This document shows positions 53,868 to 62,795 of a stretch of DNA of 64,000 nt, in pieces. The DNA is from an uncultured Isosphaeraceae bacterium. GTDB taxonomy: Bacteria; Planctomycetota; Planctomycetia; Isosphaerales; Isosphaeraceae. Location: NCBI GenBank assembly GCA_945957605.1, contig CAMFLR010000001.1, positions 310,001-374,000 on the forward strand. Direction: 5' to 3'. Position numbers and translations under genes: made by a program. How positions within the stretch are numbered: position 1 is the first letter of the stretch; each line of letters begins with the position of its first letter. Under the pieces are notes generated by a model, which was given only the letters and a program-made list of their open reading frames with translations, ran no database searches and was not told the origin of the DNA.

Positions 53868-54701
53868 TCACCCCGGCAGAAACGGGAACAGACGGGCTAT
53901 GTTCGCCGGATCCAGCCTCGCCCCGTACTCGCACCCCTCAAACGCTTCCACTAGCTCGATGCCGCCGCCCCAGGAATCGCCGTACATTTCAAACAACCGG
54001 CTGCGGAACCGATTCGCCAGTCGCCGCGATGAATCCTGCATTTTGTGATCGAGCCATTGCCGCCGGCCACCGCGAGTCTCAGGAACCTCGGAGAAGCGAT
54101 CCATATTCGCCGGCAGCCATTCGTAAAACTGCGACGCATGCGCATCCAGCAAGCTAATTTTGGCGTCCCATACCGAGGAAATGTCGACGAGAACCGTCGG
54201 GTCGAGTGGATACGGTTTCTGGAAATCGTCCGAGAGATAGGCAATCACCGGGTCACGACGCAAAAACGGCACGTCGGGGCAGACGGCCGGAACCGTCAGC
54301 AAATAGGCCGAATCCTGCACGATCATGCTGACGGCGCGATGGTCGGGATGGTAGTCGTTGGGGCGATGTGTCAGAACGAGGTCGGGCTTGTAGTTACGAA
54401 TCGCGCGAATCATCTCTTCGCGACGGTCGAGATCGACCACCAGACGGCCGTCGGGGTTATCCCAGACCTCGACTTCAATCCCAAGCGGCTCGGTTGCCGC
54501 GCGTGATTCGGCGCGTCTCCGCGCGACGAGCGTCGGACCTGTTGTTTGATGATGCCCGGCCTCTCCGTTCGTGACCGAAACGAATTTCACCGCGTGACCG
54601 TGCTTGCGATAGAGCGCAGCGAGTCCGCCAGCGCGGTATTCGGCGTCGTCCGGATGCGCACCAATCACCAGCAATCGGAGGGGGACTGAAGCGTTTGACA
54701 T
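53868..54701 (-). CDS. PIG-L family deacetylase
   Basis: A 277-residue zinc-dependent N-deacetylase. The motifs are VIGAHPDDAEYRAGGLA near the N-terminus and THRPNDYHPDHRAVS later. Compared with the gene at 19127 it has a VTNGEAGHHQTTGPTL loop and a different C-terminus (EMYGDSWGGGIELVEAFEG), so it belongs to another subgroup, probably acting on another sugar or sugar-like amide. Three start codons lie in a row (54707 GTG, 54704 ATG, 54701 ATG); 54701 has the best distance to GGAG. Confidence 0.87.
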   Translation of the reverse strand: MSNASVPLRLLVIGAHPDDAEYRAGGLAALYRKHGHAVKFVSVTNGEAGHHQTTGPTLVARRRAESRAATEPLGIEVEVWDNPDGRLVVDLDRREEMIRAIRNYKPDLVLTHRPNDYHPDHRAVSMIVQDSAYLLTVPAVCPDVPFLRRDPVIAYLSDDFQKPYPLDPTVLVDISSVWDAKISLLDAHASQFYEWLPANMDRFSEVPETRGGRRQWLDHKMQDSSRRLANRFRSRLFEMYGDSWGGGIELVEAFEGCEYGARLDPANIARLFPFLPG

Positions 54702-55057
54702 CATCACTCCGGAGATCTTCGGGAGGAAATGCGGCTGCGCAGTGTGAGTGGGGCAATCCGGTCGGGCCGCGGCGAGGAAGAGGTTCGTCGGCGTGCAGAC
54801 GGCGCGATCGCCTTAATTAATCAATACTTTAGGATGACGTACGCAAGACCCAAGTCAAGAACCAAGCCCGAATCTTCTGCCATCTCTCGGTTTACCGAAA
54901 TCGCTCGTGCGACTTCCTCACTTCCCCGATGTCTCGGCTAGAGGTGTCGTCGAGTCCTCTCACAATCATTCAATTCGGTGTCAACGCTGCGCGCAAAAAA
55001 TCAGCCGCCGCAGTGATTTACGCTCGCGGATTCGACTCAGCGATTCAGTTTAAGAGA
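54702..55057. other. Intergenic region with no gene seen
   Basis: About 355 bases upstream of the PIG-L gene and downstream of efp on the minus strand. It probably carries the PIG-L promoter. The sequence at about 54815-54870 is AT-richer. I see no RNA gene or repeat. Confidence 0.4.
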
Positions 55058-55087
55058 GGAGGTGACGCGGGAGCACACGTCACCTCC
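55048..55087 (-). terminator. Terminator candidate downstream of efp
   Basis: A perfect 10-bp stem (55058-55067 with 55078-55087, GGAGGTGACG) with a 10-nt loop is followed on the minus strand by TCTCTTAAAC. It lies 57 nt after the efp stop. Confidence 0.55.
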
Positions 55088-55144
55088 AGTAGATCTTGGA
55101 ATCCAGCCCAGGGGCCAAACGATTTTGCGGCTTTCACCAAAACA

Positions 55145-55705
55145 TCACTTCACGCGGCTGACGTACTCACCCGTGCGCGTGTCGATCTTGATCTTTTCGC
55201 CGACCTGAATGAATGGCGGAACTTGAACCTTCACGCCGGTTTCGAGCGTCGCTTCCTTGTACTGGTTGGTCGCGGTGGCACCCTTGAGTTCGGGGGGCGT
55301 GTCGGTGACGGTTAGGTCGATCGTCGCGGGGACGTCGATCGAGACCGGCTTTTCAGCGACGTACATCACCGAGACCTTGCTGTTCGGCAGCAGGTAATCC
55401 ATCGCGGTGCCCAGAATGTCGTTATTGAACGAAATCTGGTCGAACGTTTCCGTGTCCATGAACACGTGTTCGTCGGCGGCGGAGTAGAGGTACTCGAATT
55501 CCTTGGTTTCAACGTAAGGAACTTCGATCGTATCGACCGAACGGAGCCGTTTTTCAATCAAAGCACCGCTATTCATGTTGCGAAGCTTGGTCTGAACCAT
55601 GGCCCGGAGGTTGCCGGGGGTATGGTGGGCGAAATCAACCACGACGAAGTTGATTCCTTCCATCGTGATAACCATCCCGCGGCGAATGTCGGTGGCCTTG
55701 ATCAT
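55145..55705 (-). CDS. efp: Elongation factor P with an atypical tip loop
   Basis: A 186-residue protein; usual EF-P length is 185-190. It starts MIKATDIRRGMVI and ends in VGEKIKIDTRTGEYVSRVK, the family ending. EF-P enters stalled ribosomes to help form bonds at Pro-Pro. The tip loop that normally reads PGKG(G/Q)A reads TPGNLRAMVQTKL here: the modified Lys34 (E. coli numbering) aligns to Asn. ATGs at 55708 and 55705 are both possible; no strong site distinguishes them, and a longer reading frame to 55843 is not supported. No EF-P modification gene is in the window. Confidence 0.93.
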   Translation of the reverse strand: MIKATDIRRGMVITMEGINFVVVDFAHHTPGNLRAMVQTKLRNMNSGALIEKRLRSVDTIEVPYVETKEFEYLYSAADEHVFMDTETFDQISFNNDILGTAMDYLLPNSKVSVMYVAEKPVSIDVPATIDLTVTDTPPELKGATATNQYKEATLETGVKVQVPPFIQVGEKIKIDTRTGEYVSRVK

Positions 55706-55820
55706 CATGGCGGTGCGCACTGCTCCCTGAAAGAAAATGCTCGACCCCGAGCGTATCGAGCAAGGGTAACCAATCCAATCCGTTTTTAACAGTGGACTTA
55801 TGGCCAGAGCCATCGCCGCG

Positions 55821-56897
55821 TTACTGTCCCACGAGCGCCTCATCCTCGGTTTTCGTGCTCGCCAGCAGCCCGCAATGGATCAACGTTGGAACCACCGGCG
55901 ATGCCACGCATCCCAACTCGGCCAGCCATCCGCCATACTCGGCCGCGCTGTATGCCCTGCCCTCAGTCATCTGGAATAGCGCCGCTGAATAGAGCGCGAT
56001 CGGCAAAGGACCATCGAGCGCATCGTTCAAAAAGACGTCGTGAATCAGCAGCCTTCCACCCACCGGCAATTCGTGCACGCAACGGTGCAAAAGCATCTTG
56101 CACTCTGCAACATCCCAGTCGTGAAGGATATTGGAGAGCAGGATCACGTCGGCGCCCTGCGGTACAGAGTCGCGGAACATATCGCCGGGACGTAGCTCCA
56201 TGCGGTCGAGCACTTTATGGCGTTCGCCCATCTCGCGTGCGACCTTGAGAACTTCGGGCCGATCCCAGACGATCGCCCGCAACTCAGGATGGCGCAAGAG
56301 CCAGGCGATCGAGTAAATCCCCGTTCCGCCGCCGACATCGAGCAGCGTGCCGACGCCTTCGAGGGGATAGCGTTCGGCCAACACAGGCGCAACGTTATTC
56401 GCGCGTCCCGCGAGTGCCAGGGTGAGAGTCCGCGCCGAAGCCTCGCGCTCCATCGCCGACTCGATCCCTTCCTTGTAAATGAACGCCGCGCCATCCTCGG
56501 CCTTTTGCGACCCCAGCGGCCGATTCGTCGTCAGGCTCTCGACCATTCCCAGCACGCCCGGTGAATTCGCCGCCAGGCCGATATAGCCGCTGACGTCAAA
56601 ATGGGCACCCGGCGTAAGATGGTCGCGTGCGAGTTCCGTCAAACGGATGAGGCCGCTTCGCTCGTTTGCGAGCAGTCCCATGGCGCGGAGCGCGGTGAGG
56701 AGGACGGTCGCAGGGCGTTCGGCCAGGCCCAACTCGCGCCGGATTTCATCTGGGGCGAGCGAGCGGTCTTTCAGGATTCGAAATAGAGGAAAATGGGCCA
56801 CGGCTGCGGTAAGGAGCTCGGTCCCATAACTGCCGCGAAAAAGCTCAAAAATCGCCGTCGGATCGATTTGCGGCGAGACCATCGGCGGATGATTCAT
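55821..56897 (-). CDS. SAM-dependent O-methyltransferase (family 2 type)
   Basis: A 358-residue enzyme. ATG at 56897 has TGGAG six bases upstream. An N-terminal winged-helix dimerisation domain (about 1-110, with IRRELGLAERPATVLLTALRAMGL) leads to a Rossmann domain: LLDVGGGTGIYSIAWLL binds SAM, VILLSNILHDWDVAECKMLL holds the catalytic histidine, and GGRLLIHDVFLND follows. This is the plan of COMT/hydroxyneurosporene-type O-methyltransferases that act on small hydroxylated molecules. The substrate is unknown. efp follows 115 bp downstream. Confidence 0.88.
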   Translation of the reverse strand: MNHPPMVSPQIDPTAIFELFRGSYGTELLTAAVAHFPLFRILKDRSLAPDEIRRELGLAERPATVLLTALRAMGLLANERSGLIRLTELARDHLTPGAHFDVSGYIGLAANSPGVLGMVESLTTNRPLGSQKAEDGAAFIYKEGIESAMEREASARTLTLALAGRANNVAPVLAERYPLEGVGTLLDVGGGTGIYSIAWLLRHPELRAIVWDRPEVLKVAREMGERHKVLDRMELRPGDMFRDSVPQGADVILLSNILHDWDVAECKMLLHRCVHELPVGGRLLIHDVFLNDALDGPLPIALYSAALFQMTEGRAYSAAEYGGWLAELGCVASPVVPTLIHCGLLASTKTEDEALVGQ

Positions 56898-57162
56898 CAA
56901 CAACTCCAGCCGGCAACATCATGAAACCAGTGCGAGCGAAATCCCGAAACTCAATGATAGCTTTTGCCCGTTCGACTCGCGACCGAATTGGTTAGGAAAT
57001 CGCCTCTCGTTTGGATCAAGCAATTGCAGACTTTCTCAGTCACTCGCAGATTTGCGGATTTGGTTGTCGAAATCGCCGCGCGCCATTCGTCATGGAGTCG
57101 AGCGTGGCGCGTGGGCCATGCGAATGGACTCGATAGCCGTCTGTTTTTGCGAGAGATTTCCG

Positions 57163-57564
57163 ATGCAATACGCTCTGCTCGTTTACGAGACCAATGGTGA
57201 ATTCGAAGCCCGCCAGGGTGACGAAGCCCCCGGCTTTTTTGCAGCGTGGCGGGCCTACAGCCAGGCGCTTCGCGACTCGGGCGTCTGGGTGTCTGGTTCG
57301 GGACTTCGGCCCGCGTCAACCGGCACGACCGTTCGTACAGCCAGTGGCGAGCGCCTCGTTCAGGACGGCCCTTACCCCGAAACCAAGGAGCAACTCGCCG
57401 GCTTCATTACGATCGAAGTTCCCGACCTAGACGCCGCGCTGGAATGGGCCGGCCGTTGCCCGACCGCCCAGGTTACTGGGGGCGTGGTGGAAGTTCGGCC
57501 TTGCAACGTCGTGCGGCCGGCCGACACGGTTTCGGCCGACAAAGCTGGCGTTGGTGCGAAGTGA
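57163..57564 (+). CDS. YCII-domain protein
   Basis: A 133-residue protein. ATG at 57163 after GAGAGATTTCCG starts MQYALLVYETNGEFEAR, the usual opening of YCII-related proteins. It carries ASGERLVQDGPYPETKEQLAGF, including the DGP(F/Y) motif, and a short C-terminal tail. The biochemical role of the family is unclear. Its stop overlaps the start of the sigma factor by 4 nt (GTGA), so the two are coupled. YCII genes are regular neighbours of this ECF sigma factor group. Confidence 0.88.
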   Translation: MQYALLVYETNGEFEARQGDEAPGFFAAWRAYSQALRDSGVWVSGSGLRPASTGTTVRTASGERLVQDGPYPETKEQLAGFITIEVPDLDAALEWAGRCPTAQVTGGVVEVRPCNVVRPADTVSADKAGVGAK

Positions 57565-58808
57565 ACCATGCCGAGCAGGCTCGCCGCGCGGCCGAAACCG
57601 CCGCGCGGGAGAGCTACGGCCGCCTCGTTGCGTATCTTTCGGCGCGCTCGCGCGATCTGGCTGCCGCCGAAGATGCGCTCGCGGATGCTTTCATCCAGGC
57701 CTTGAAGCACTGGCCCGTGGAAGGCGTGCCCAATCAACCCGACGCCTGGCTGCTCACCGTCGCGCGGCGGAAATTGCTCGATTCGACGCGAAATGGCCGT
57801 CGGCGCGCCGATGCCGTTCATGAACTTATCTCGAACCCTGAAAACAATTTCGAGCATGAAACCACTTTTGAATCGATCGATGATGTGATTCCCGACGAAC
57901 GTCTCAAGCTTCTATTCGTCTGTGCCCACCCGGCGATTGACGCCATGTCGCGCACCGCGCTCATGCTTCAAACGGTGATCGGCCTGGACGCCGCCCGCGT
58001 CGCCTCCGCGTTTCTCGTTTCGCCGAGCGCGATGGGGCAACGGCTCGGCCGAGCCAAAACCAAGATTCGCGACGCCGGCATTCCCTTCGAAATCCCGTCG
58101 GAGGCAAGTCTCCCCGAACGGCTTCCACCGGTTCTCGATGCGATTTACGCCGCATACGGTACGGGACGGGCCGATGCTCTGGGCGGCAACGAACATCATC
58201 ATGGTCTCGCGCAAGAAGCTGTTTGGCTGGCGCGAATTGCGGCCGATCTCATGCCCGATGAGCCCGAAGCGCTCGGTCTGCTGTCCCTGATGCTCCATTG
58301 CGAAGCCCGACGCAACGCCCGCCGCGGCTCCGACGGGTCGTACATTCCCCTCGACGAACAGAATGTCGATCTCTGGGATCGCACGCTCATCCGCCAGGCC
58401 GAGGATTGCCTCGTTCGTGCATCAAAATTTAAGCAAATCGGCCGATATCAACTCGAAGCCGCGATTCAGTCGGTTCACGCCCAGCGATTGTTCACCGGCA
58501 AAACCGACTGGCCAGCCGTGGCATTTCTTTACGATGGTTTGATTGCACGCTGGCCCACGGTGGGAGCCCTTGTCGGTCGCGCCGCGGCGATTGGTCAGGC
58601 CCACGGCGCCGAAGCCGGACTGGTGGCACTGGAACACATCGACACGAATTTGATTGCGTGCTATCAGCCCTTTTGGGCCGTTCGCGCGCATTTGCTCGTT
58701 GAGCTTGGCAAGTTTTCCACCGCAGTCGAAGCCTTTACGCAAGCGATTGGCCTTAGCGAAGATCCGGTCATCCGCGCGTTTCTGATCAAACAGATGGAAA
58801 GCCTTTAA
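57561..58808 (+). CDS. ECF sigma factor with C-terminal TPR-like extension (ECF42-like)
   Basis: A 415-residue protein. GTG at 57561 overlaps the YCII stop. Residues about 10-85 form sigma region 2 (LAAAEDALADAFIQALKHWPVEG, NQPDAWLLTVARRKLLDS), and 105-175 form region 4 (RTALMLQTVIGLDAARVASAFLVS then AMGQRLGRAKTKIRDAGI). The remaining half is helical (LPERLPPVLDAIYAAYG, SLMLHCEARRNAR, then tandem helices), the C-terminal extension of the ECF42 group. No anti-sigma gene is adjacent; regulation through the extension is established for relatives, not shown here. Confidence 0.9.
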   Translation: MNHAEQARRAAETAARESYGRLVAYLSARSRDLAAAEDALADAFIQALKHWPVEGVPNQPDAWLLTVARRKLLDSTRNGRRRADAVHELISNPENNFEHETTFESIDDVIPDERLKLLFVCAHPAIDAMSRTALMLQTVIGLDAARVASAFLVSPSAMGQRLGRAKTKIRDAGIPFEIPSEASLPERLPPVLDAIYAAYGTGRADALGGNEHHHGLAQEAVWLARIAADLMPDEPEALGLLSLMLHCEARRNARRGSDGSYIPLDEQNVDLWDRTLIRQAEDCLVRASKFKQIGRYQLEAAIQSVHAQRLFTGKTDWPAVAFLYDGLIARWPTVGALVGRAAAIGQAHGAEAGLVALEHIDTNLIACYQPFWAVRAHLLVELGKFSTAVEAFTQAIGLSEDPVIRAFLIKQMESL

Positions 58809-58996
58809 CAACCTGGCAAATAGACGAACGATCGAGCGGATTATGCCGATAATCGATGAGATGCCGCGCCAATTGCTCAGGTTGCGCTCGCGGCATACAA
58901 TATTTGATTCCCGATCGCTCGACGCGATAATGTTTCGCGAAGGGCGATGTCTGGCGAATTCTCGTGAGTGGGTCGCGGGCGGAGAGAATCAGACCA

Positions 58997-59950
58997 ATGG
59001 CTACCGACTTGAGGTTGAAAGAAGGCTTACCCGCGCTCACGGAACGGATCGTCGAGACGTACGAGGAATGTGGGCCGATCAATCACCTTGGTCATAGCCC
59101 CCTGCCCAGTTACAAGGTCGTCACCGAAATCCTCGGCGACATCCGCGAGATTCTCTTTCCCGGTTACGGACGCAGGCAAGACCTGCACATGGGGAACGTC
59201 GCCTATCACGTGGGCGACCTCGTGCACAGCCTGCACGACCGCCTTACCGAACAGATTGCCCGCGCGTTTCGCCACGACTGCAAGGCGAAGGAACTCGAAA
59301 CCGACTTCGAGGGCGACGCCCAGTTGATCGCAATTCGCATCCTCGAATCGCTGATCGACCTCCGCGCAGTGCTCGCCGATGACGTTCGAGCCGCCTATGA
59401 CGGCGACCCTGCGGCGAAGAACCTTGACGAAATCCTCTTCTGCTATCCGGGCGTCGCGGCCATCACGGTCTTCCGGATCGCCCACGAGCTATTCAAGCTC
59501 GGCGTGCCGCTGATTCCTCGAATGATGACCGAGTACGCCCACGCCAAAACGGGTATTGACATTCACCCCGGCGCAACAATCGGCCGGAGGTTTTTCATCG
59601 ATCACGGGACCGGCGTCGTCATCGGCGAGACGACCGAAATCGGTGAAAATGTGAAAGTCTACCAGGGCGTAACGCTCGGCGCGCTTTCATTTCAGCGCGA
59701 CGAATCGACCGGCGAACTCATTCGCGACACAAAGCGGCACCCAACGATCGAGGATGGCGTGGTGATTTACGCCAACGCGACGATCCTCGGTGGACGTACC
59801 GTGATCGGCAAGCACGCGATCATCGGCTCGTCGGCCTGGATCACTCGCACGGTCGCTCCGTACACGACGGTGACGATCGAAGATCCGCGGTTGCGCATCC
59901 GCAATGCCGAAACTCCGGCTTCATTGAACGGTTTCGACTATCAGATCTAA
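58997..59950 (+). CDS. cysE: Serine O-acetyltransferase
   Basis: A 317-residue acetyltransferase of the long EpsC/SAT type, making O-acetylserine for cysteine synthesis. The N-terminal helical part (1-165) ends in [27 protein letters not shown]. The left-handed helix region follows with [43 protein letters not shown] and [23 protein letters not shown]. The catalytic His lies in IDHGTG. ATG at 58997 is used with GGAGAGA upstream at 11 nt. It is isolated from other cysteine genes. Confidence 0.93.
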   Translation: MATDLRLKEGLPALTERIVETYEECGPINHLGHSPLPSYKVVTEILGDIREILFPGYGRRQDLHMGNVAYHVGDLVHSLHDRLTEQIARAFRHDCKAKELETDFEGDAQLIAIRILESLIDLRAVLADDVRAAYDGDPAAKNLDEILFCYPGVAAITVFRIAHELFKLGVPLIPRMMTEYAHAKTGIDIHPGATIGRRFFIDHGTGVVIGETTEIGENVKVYQGVTLGALSFQRDESTGELIRDTKRHPTIEDGVVIYANATILGGRTVIGKHAIIGSSAWITRTVAPYTTVTIEDPRLRIRNAETPASLNGFDYQI

Positions 59951-60065
59951 ATTAGTAGATGAGCAGCCGAGAATCAAATAAGCGAATGCCAGACGTGATT
60001 ATGGAAGGTAAAAATCCAGAAATGTTCTCGTGTTGCGAACAATCATCGCAGTTGGTGAGTGGCGT

Positions 60066-60308
60066 TTAGGCTTCGTCTCTTAGAGGTCGCCTCATCCTTA
60101 AGCTCTTCCAAGTGAAGATTAAGACGGCTGAAGCAAATACGAGGCAGAGGAAATTGGACAGTTGCGCCTCAATCCCAGAGCAAGTGCCGTCTTGAGAGGC
60201 ATTCTCCGGGCCTTCGACCCATAGAGCGTGCTCCCGCAGTTTCCAGGAAACGACTGCAGATACACCTGCTAGAAGAATCCACTTCTCCCGCATTGTCTCG
60301 CGCTCCAT
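60066..60308 (-). CDS. Possible small membrane protein
   Basis: An 80-residue frame, ATG at 60308 with GGAAATGAGTC upstream. It has two hydrophobic segments (about 10-24 and 50-68) separated by a short loop with two Cys, and a basic C-terminus (MRRPLRDEA). Local base use is less GC-rich than its neighbours. No family is recognised; it may be a gene remnant or a real small membrane protein. Confidence 0.4.
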   Translation of the reverse strand: MERETMREKWILLAGVSAVVSWKLREHALWVEGPENASQDGTCSGIEAQLSNFLCLVFASAVLIFTWKSLRMRRPLRDEA

Positions 60309-60416
60309 GACTCATTTCCGAAGAAGCTTATCTGGAGGCAGGCGGGGTATCAATCCGCGAACCTAATTTCAGGCAGTCGCGGGCCGAATAGGCGTGTCAT
60401 TATAATATGATCCTCT

Positions 60417-61199
60417 TTAGGCTCTTCGGCAAAACACGATCCATCCCCCCGCACGCAAGGGATGAAGCAACCACGGCGCGGCGATTGGCTGCGCCGTGAT
60501 TTCGTTGACGGCGACTGTCTCTTCGATCTTCAATCCGGCTCGCTTCAACTCGCGATTGAGCTCATCCCAGCGATAGAGATGCACCTCCATCGCGTTGATC
60601 CCGCGATAGCTCATCAACTGATCGCCATACGCGGGCGACCGCTTGAGATAATTGCCGAGTTGCGTGAGCAGCCAGCGCCTTCCTTGCGAATCGCGCAGGT
60701 TCAAGAAGATATTGTGGACGTGCAGGGCCAGCCGGCCGCCTTTACGCAAGATACGCGCCATCTCGCCAAACGCGAGCCGCCGCGCCCCTTCGCCGCGAAT
60801 CATGCCGATCGTGCTGAACATGCTCAGCGCGTAGTCAAATGAGCCATCGGGGAAACACCCCAGCCGGCACAAATTGGCGCGAACGCGCGCAAGCTTGAGC
60901 GAGTGATCCATTTTGAGACCCACTTGCTCGAGCATGTATTGCGATAACTCAACCGCAGTGCAGTCGAATCCGCGACCAGCGAAACGGAGCGCATGCCGGC
61001 CCGTACCACATCCCAGATCGACAAGCCGCCCCGGTTCCGTGAAACGCTTATCGAGCTCGATTGTGTCGCGTTCGAAAAGCGGATGACCGGTGAAGTAGTG
61101 ATCCTCCTCATGTGCCAGCCGGGGCGTGTGCGTGTACTGCCAGAGCGATCCATTCACGCCGATCGGCAAACGCCAGGCTGGTGGGATTTCATCGTTCAT
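60417..61199 (-). CDS. Class I SAM-dependent methyltransferase
   Basis: A 260-residue enzyme. Motif I is RLVDLGCGTGRHALRFAGRG, followed by FDCTAVELSQYML, SFDYALSMFSTIGMIRGEGAR and ILRKGGRLALHVHNIF, the usual Rossmann methyltransferase order. N-terminal residues hold an EEDHYFTGHPLFERDTIEL segment, sometimes seen in ubiquinone- or sugar-type methyltransferases. The ATG overlaps the stop of the amylase gene by 4 nt. The substrate is unknown; coupling to a GH13 enzyme suggests a carbohydrate-related role, which is inference. Confidence 0.82.
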   Translation of the reverse strand: MNDEIPPAWRLPIGVNGSLWQYTHTPRLAHEEDHYFTGHPLFERDTIELDKRFTEPGRLVDLGCGTGRHALRFAGRGFDCTAVELSQYMLEQVGLKMDHSLKLARVRANLCRLGCFPDGSFDYALSMFSTIGMIRGEGARRLAFGEMARILRKGGRLALHVHNIFLNLRDSQGRRWLLTQLGNYLKRSPAYGDQLMSYRGINAMEVHLYRWDELNRELKRAGLKIEETVAVNEITAQPIAAPWLLHPLRAGGWIVFCRRA

Positions 61200-62668
61200 G
61201 ACACGATCGACGTCGCGAAGACGCGTCCCGATCTTGGAGCAAGCCGAACATCGCGCATCATTCCGTTTTCAACGACGATTCGTTCGTGCGTCCAAGCTTC
61301 ATTTAGCGCGTTGATCGCCGCAAGTCGACCATCGAGATTCAAGGTCACTTGCTTCGTTTCGGTCGACGTGTTGACGAAGATGATCAATGATTCCTGTGAA
61401 TCTTCACGCGAGTAAGCGATCACGTCATCATTAGCGTGCAGGAAACGGAAACTGCCGCGACGAAGGGCACTGTGCTCGCGGCGAAGTGCGATCAACCGCT
61501 GAAATTCGTGCAAGAGTTCGCGATCCCAGCCATCGCGATCGTGCCACGGAAACGCCGCGCGATTCGCCGGGTCATGACCGCCGCTTACGCCGATCTCGTC
61601 GCCGTAGTACACCGAAGGTGCGCCGGGATAGGTCATTTGAAATAGTGTCGCCAATCGAAGCGATGACAAATCACCATTCGCCAGCGTGAGAAACCGCGGC
61701 ATGTCGTGGCTGCTCAGCAGGTTCATCAGCACGGCATTGATGTTGGGATGATAATGCTCCAACAGTGTCTCGATCGCCGCGCGAAACGCTGGTGCGCCGG
61801 TGGGATCGAGCGTGCGGAAACTCGTGGTCGCCAGTTCTTCAAGATTTGTGTTTTCGCCGCAGAAAAAGGCAATGCATGACCGCGTGAACAAATAGTTCAT
61901 CACGGCATCCCACATATCACCTTGCAGCCAGTGCTTCGACTCGCGCCAGACTTCGCCGACGATGTAGGTTTCGGGATTTCCAACGCGAACGATTTCACGA
62001 AATTCGCGCCAGAAATCGTCGTCTTCGATCTCGGCGGCAACATCGAGTCGCCAGCCGTCGATGCCGAAATCGATCCAGTACCGCGCGACGTCGAGCAAAA
62101 ACTTACGAGCAGGAGGTGATGCGACGTTGAACTTCGGCAAGGCGTGTAGATTCCACCATGCGCCGTAGCCCGGCGGCTTCGAGTAGTCGTACGCGTTGAT
62201 CGGCCACTCGTGCACGGTGAACCAGTCGAGATAGGCAGACTCGCGGCCGTTTTCCAGGATGTCGTGGAACTGGAAAAAACCGCGCGACGCGTGGTTGAAC
62301 ACGCCGTCGAGCACCACTTTCATGCCGCGTCGATGGGCTTCGTCGAGCAGCAGTCGAAGCGCATCGTTACCGCCCAGCATTGGGTCGACGCGATAATAGT
62401 CGTGCGTATGATAGCGGTGATTCGAGGCCGACTGGAAAATCGGCGTGAAGTAAATCGCGTTGATCCCGAGGTCGAGCAGGTAGTCGAGCCGTTCGACGAC
62501 GCCAACCAGATCGCCGCCCTGATAGCCATGGTGCGTCGGCGTTGCGCCCCACGCGTCGATATGCGTGGGCTTGCTCACGTGTAAGCTGCGAGCGAACCGG
62601 TCGGGGAAAATCTGGTAGAAAACGGCGTCACGCACCCAGTCGGGTGTCTGTGGCTCGGGCAGCGGCAC
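61196..62668 (-). CDS. GH13 alpha-amylase family glycosidase (neopullulanase-like)
   Basis: A 490-residue enzyme. GTG at 62668, with GGAGAG upstream, is preferred over TTG at 62686. Conserved regions are VFYQIFPDRF, the first barrel region LGINAIYFTPIFQSASNHRYHT, VVLDGVFNHASRGF, FGIDGWRLDVAAEI (nucleophile Asp), YIVGEVW (acid Glu) and LLSSHDMPRF (third acid), so it should be active. The opening and the PDRFA segment resemble cyclomaltodextrinase/neopullulanase. No signal peptide, so it probably acts on cytoplasmic oligosaccharides. Its stop overlaps the methyltransferase start. Confidence 0.9.
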   Translation of the reverse strand: MPLPEPQTPDWVRDAVFYQIFPDRFARSLHVSKPTHIDAWGATPTHHGYQGGDLVGVVERLDYLLDLGINAIYFTPIFQSASNHRYHTHDYYRVDPMLGGNDALRLLLDEAHRRGMKVVLDGVFNHASRGFFQFHDILENGRESAYLDWFTVHEWPINAYDYSKPPGYGAWWNLHALPKFNVASPPARKFLLDVARYWIDFGIDGWRLDVAAEIEDDDFWREFREIVRVGNPETYIVGEVWRESKHWLQGDMWDAVMNYLFTRSCIAFFCGENTNLEELATTSFRTLDPTGAPAFRAAIETLLEHYHPNINAVLMNLLSSHDMPRFLTLANGDLSSLRLATLFQMTYPGAPSVYYGDEIGVSGGHDPANRAAFPWHDRDGWDRELLHEFQRLIALRREHSALRRGSFRFLHANDDVIAYSREDSQESLIIFVNTSTETKQVTLNLDGRLAAINALNEAWTHERIVVENGMMRDVRLAPRSGRVFATSIVS

Positions 62669-62795
62669 GGGGCTGGCTCTCCGCAAATCGGGTTCGGACG
62701 CAAACGCAGGCGCGTCGCCTCAATTCAGGCTCGCCTGAGTTGGGTCACATTGTAGCGTCCGCTACGGAGGTTTGTCGCGGTTGGCTTTGGGAGTG

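Noticed and set aside
55706..55843. N-terminal extension of EF-P by 46 residues
   Set aside because: EF-P length and the MIKATDIRRG start match the shorter form; the extension has no EF-P similarity.
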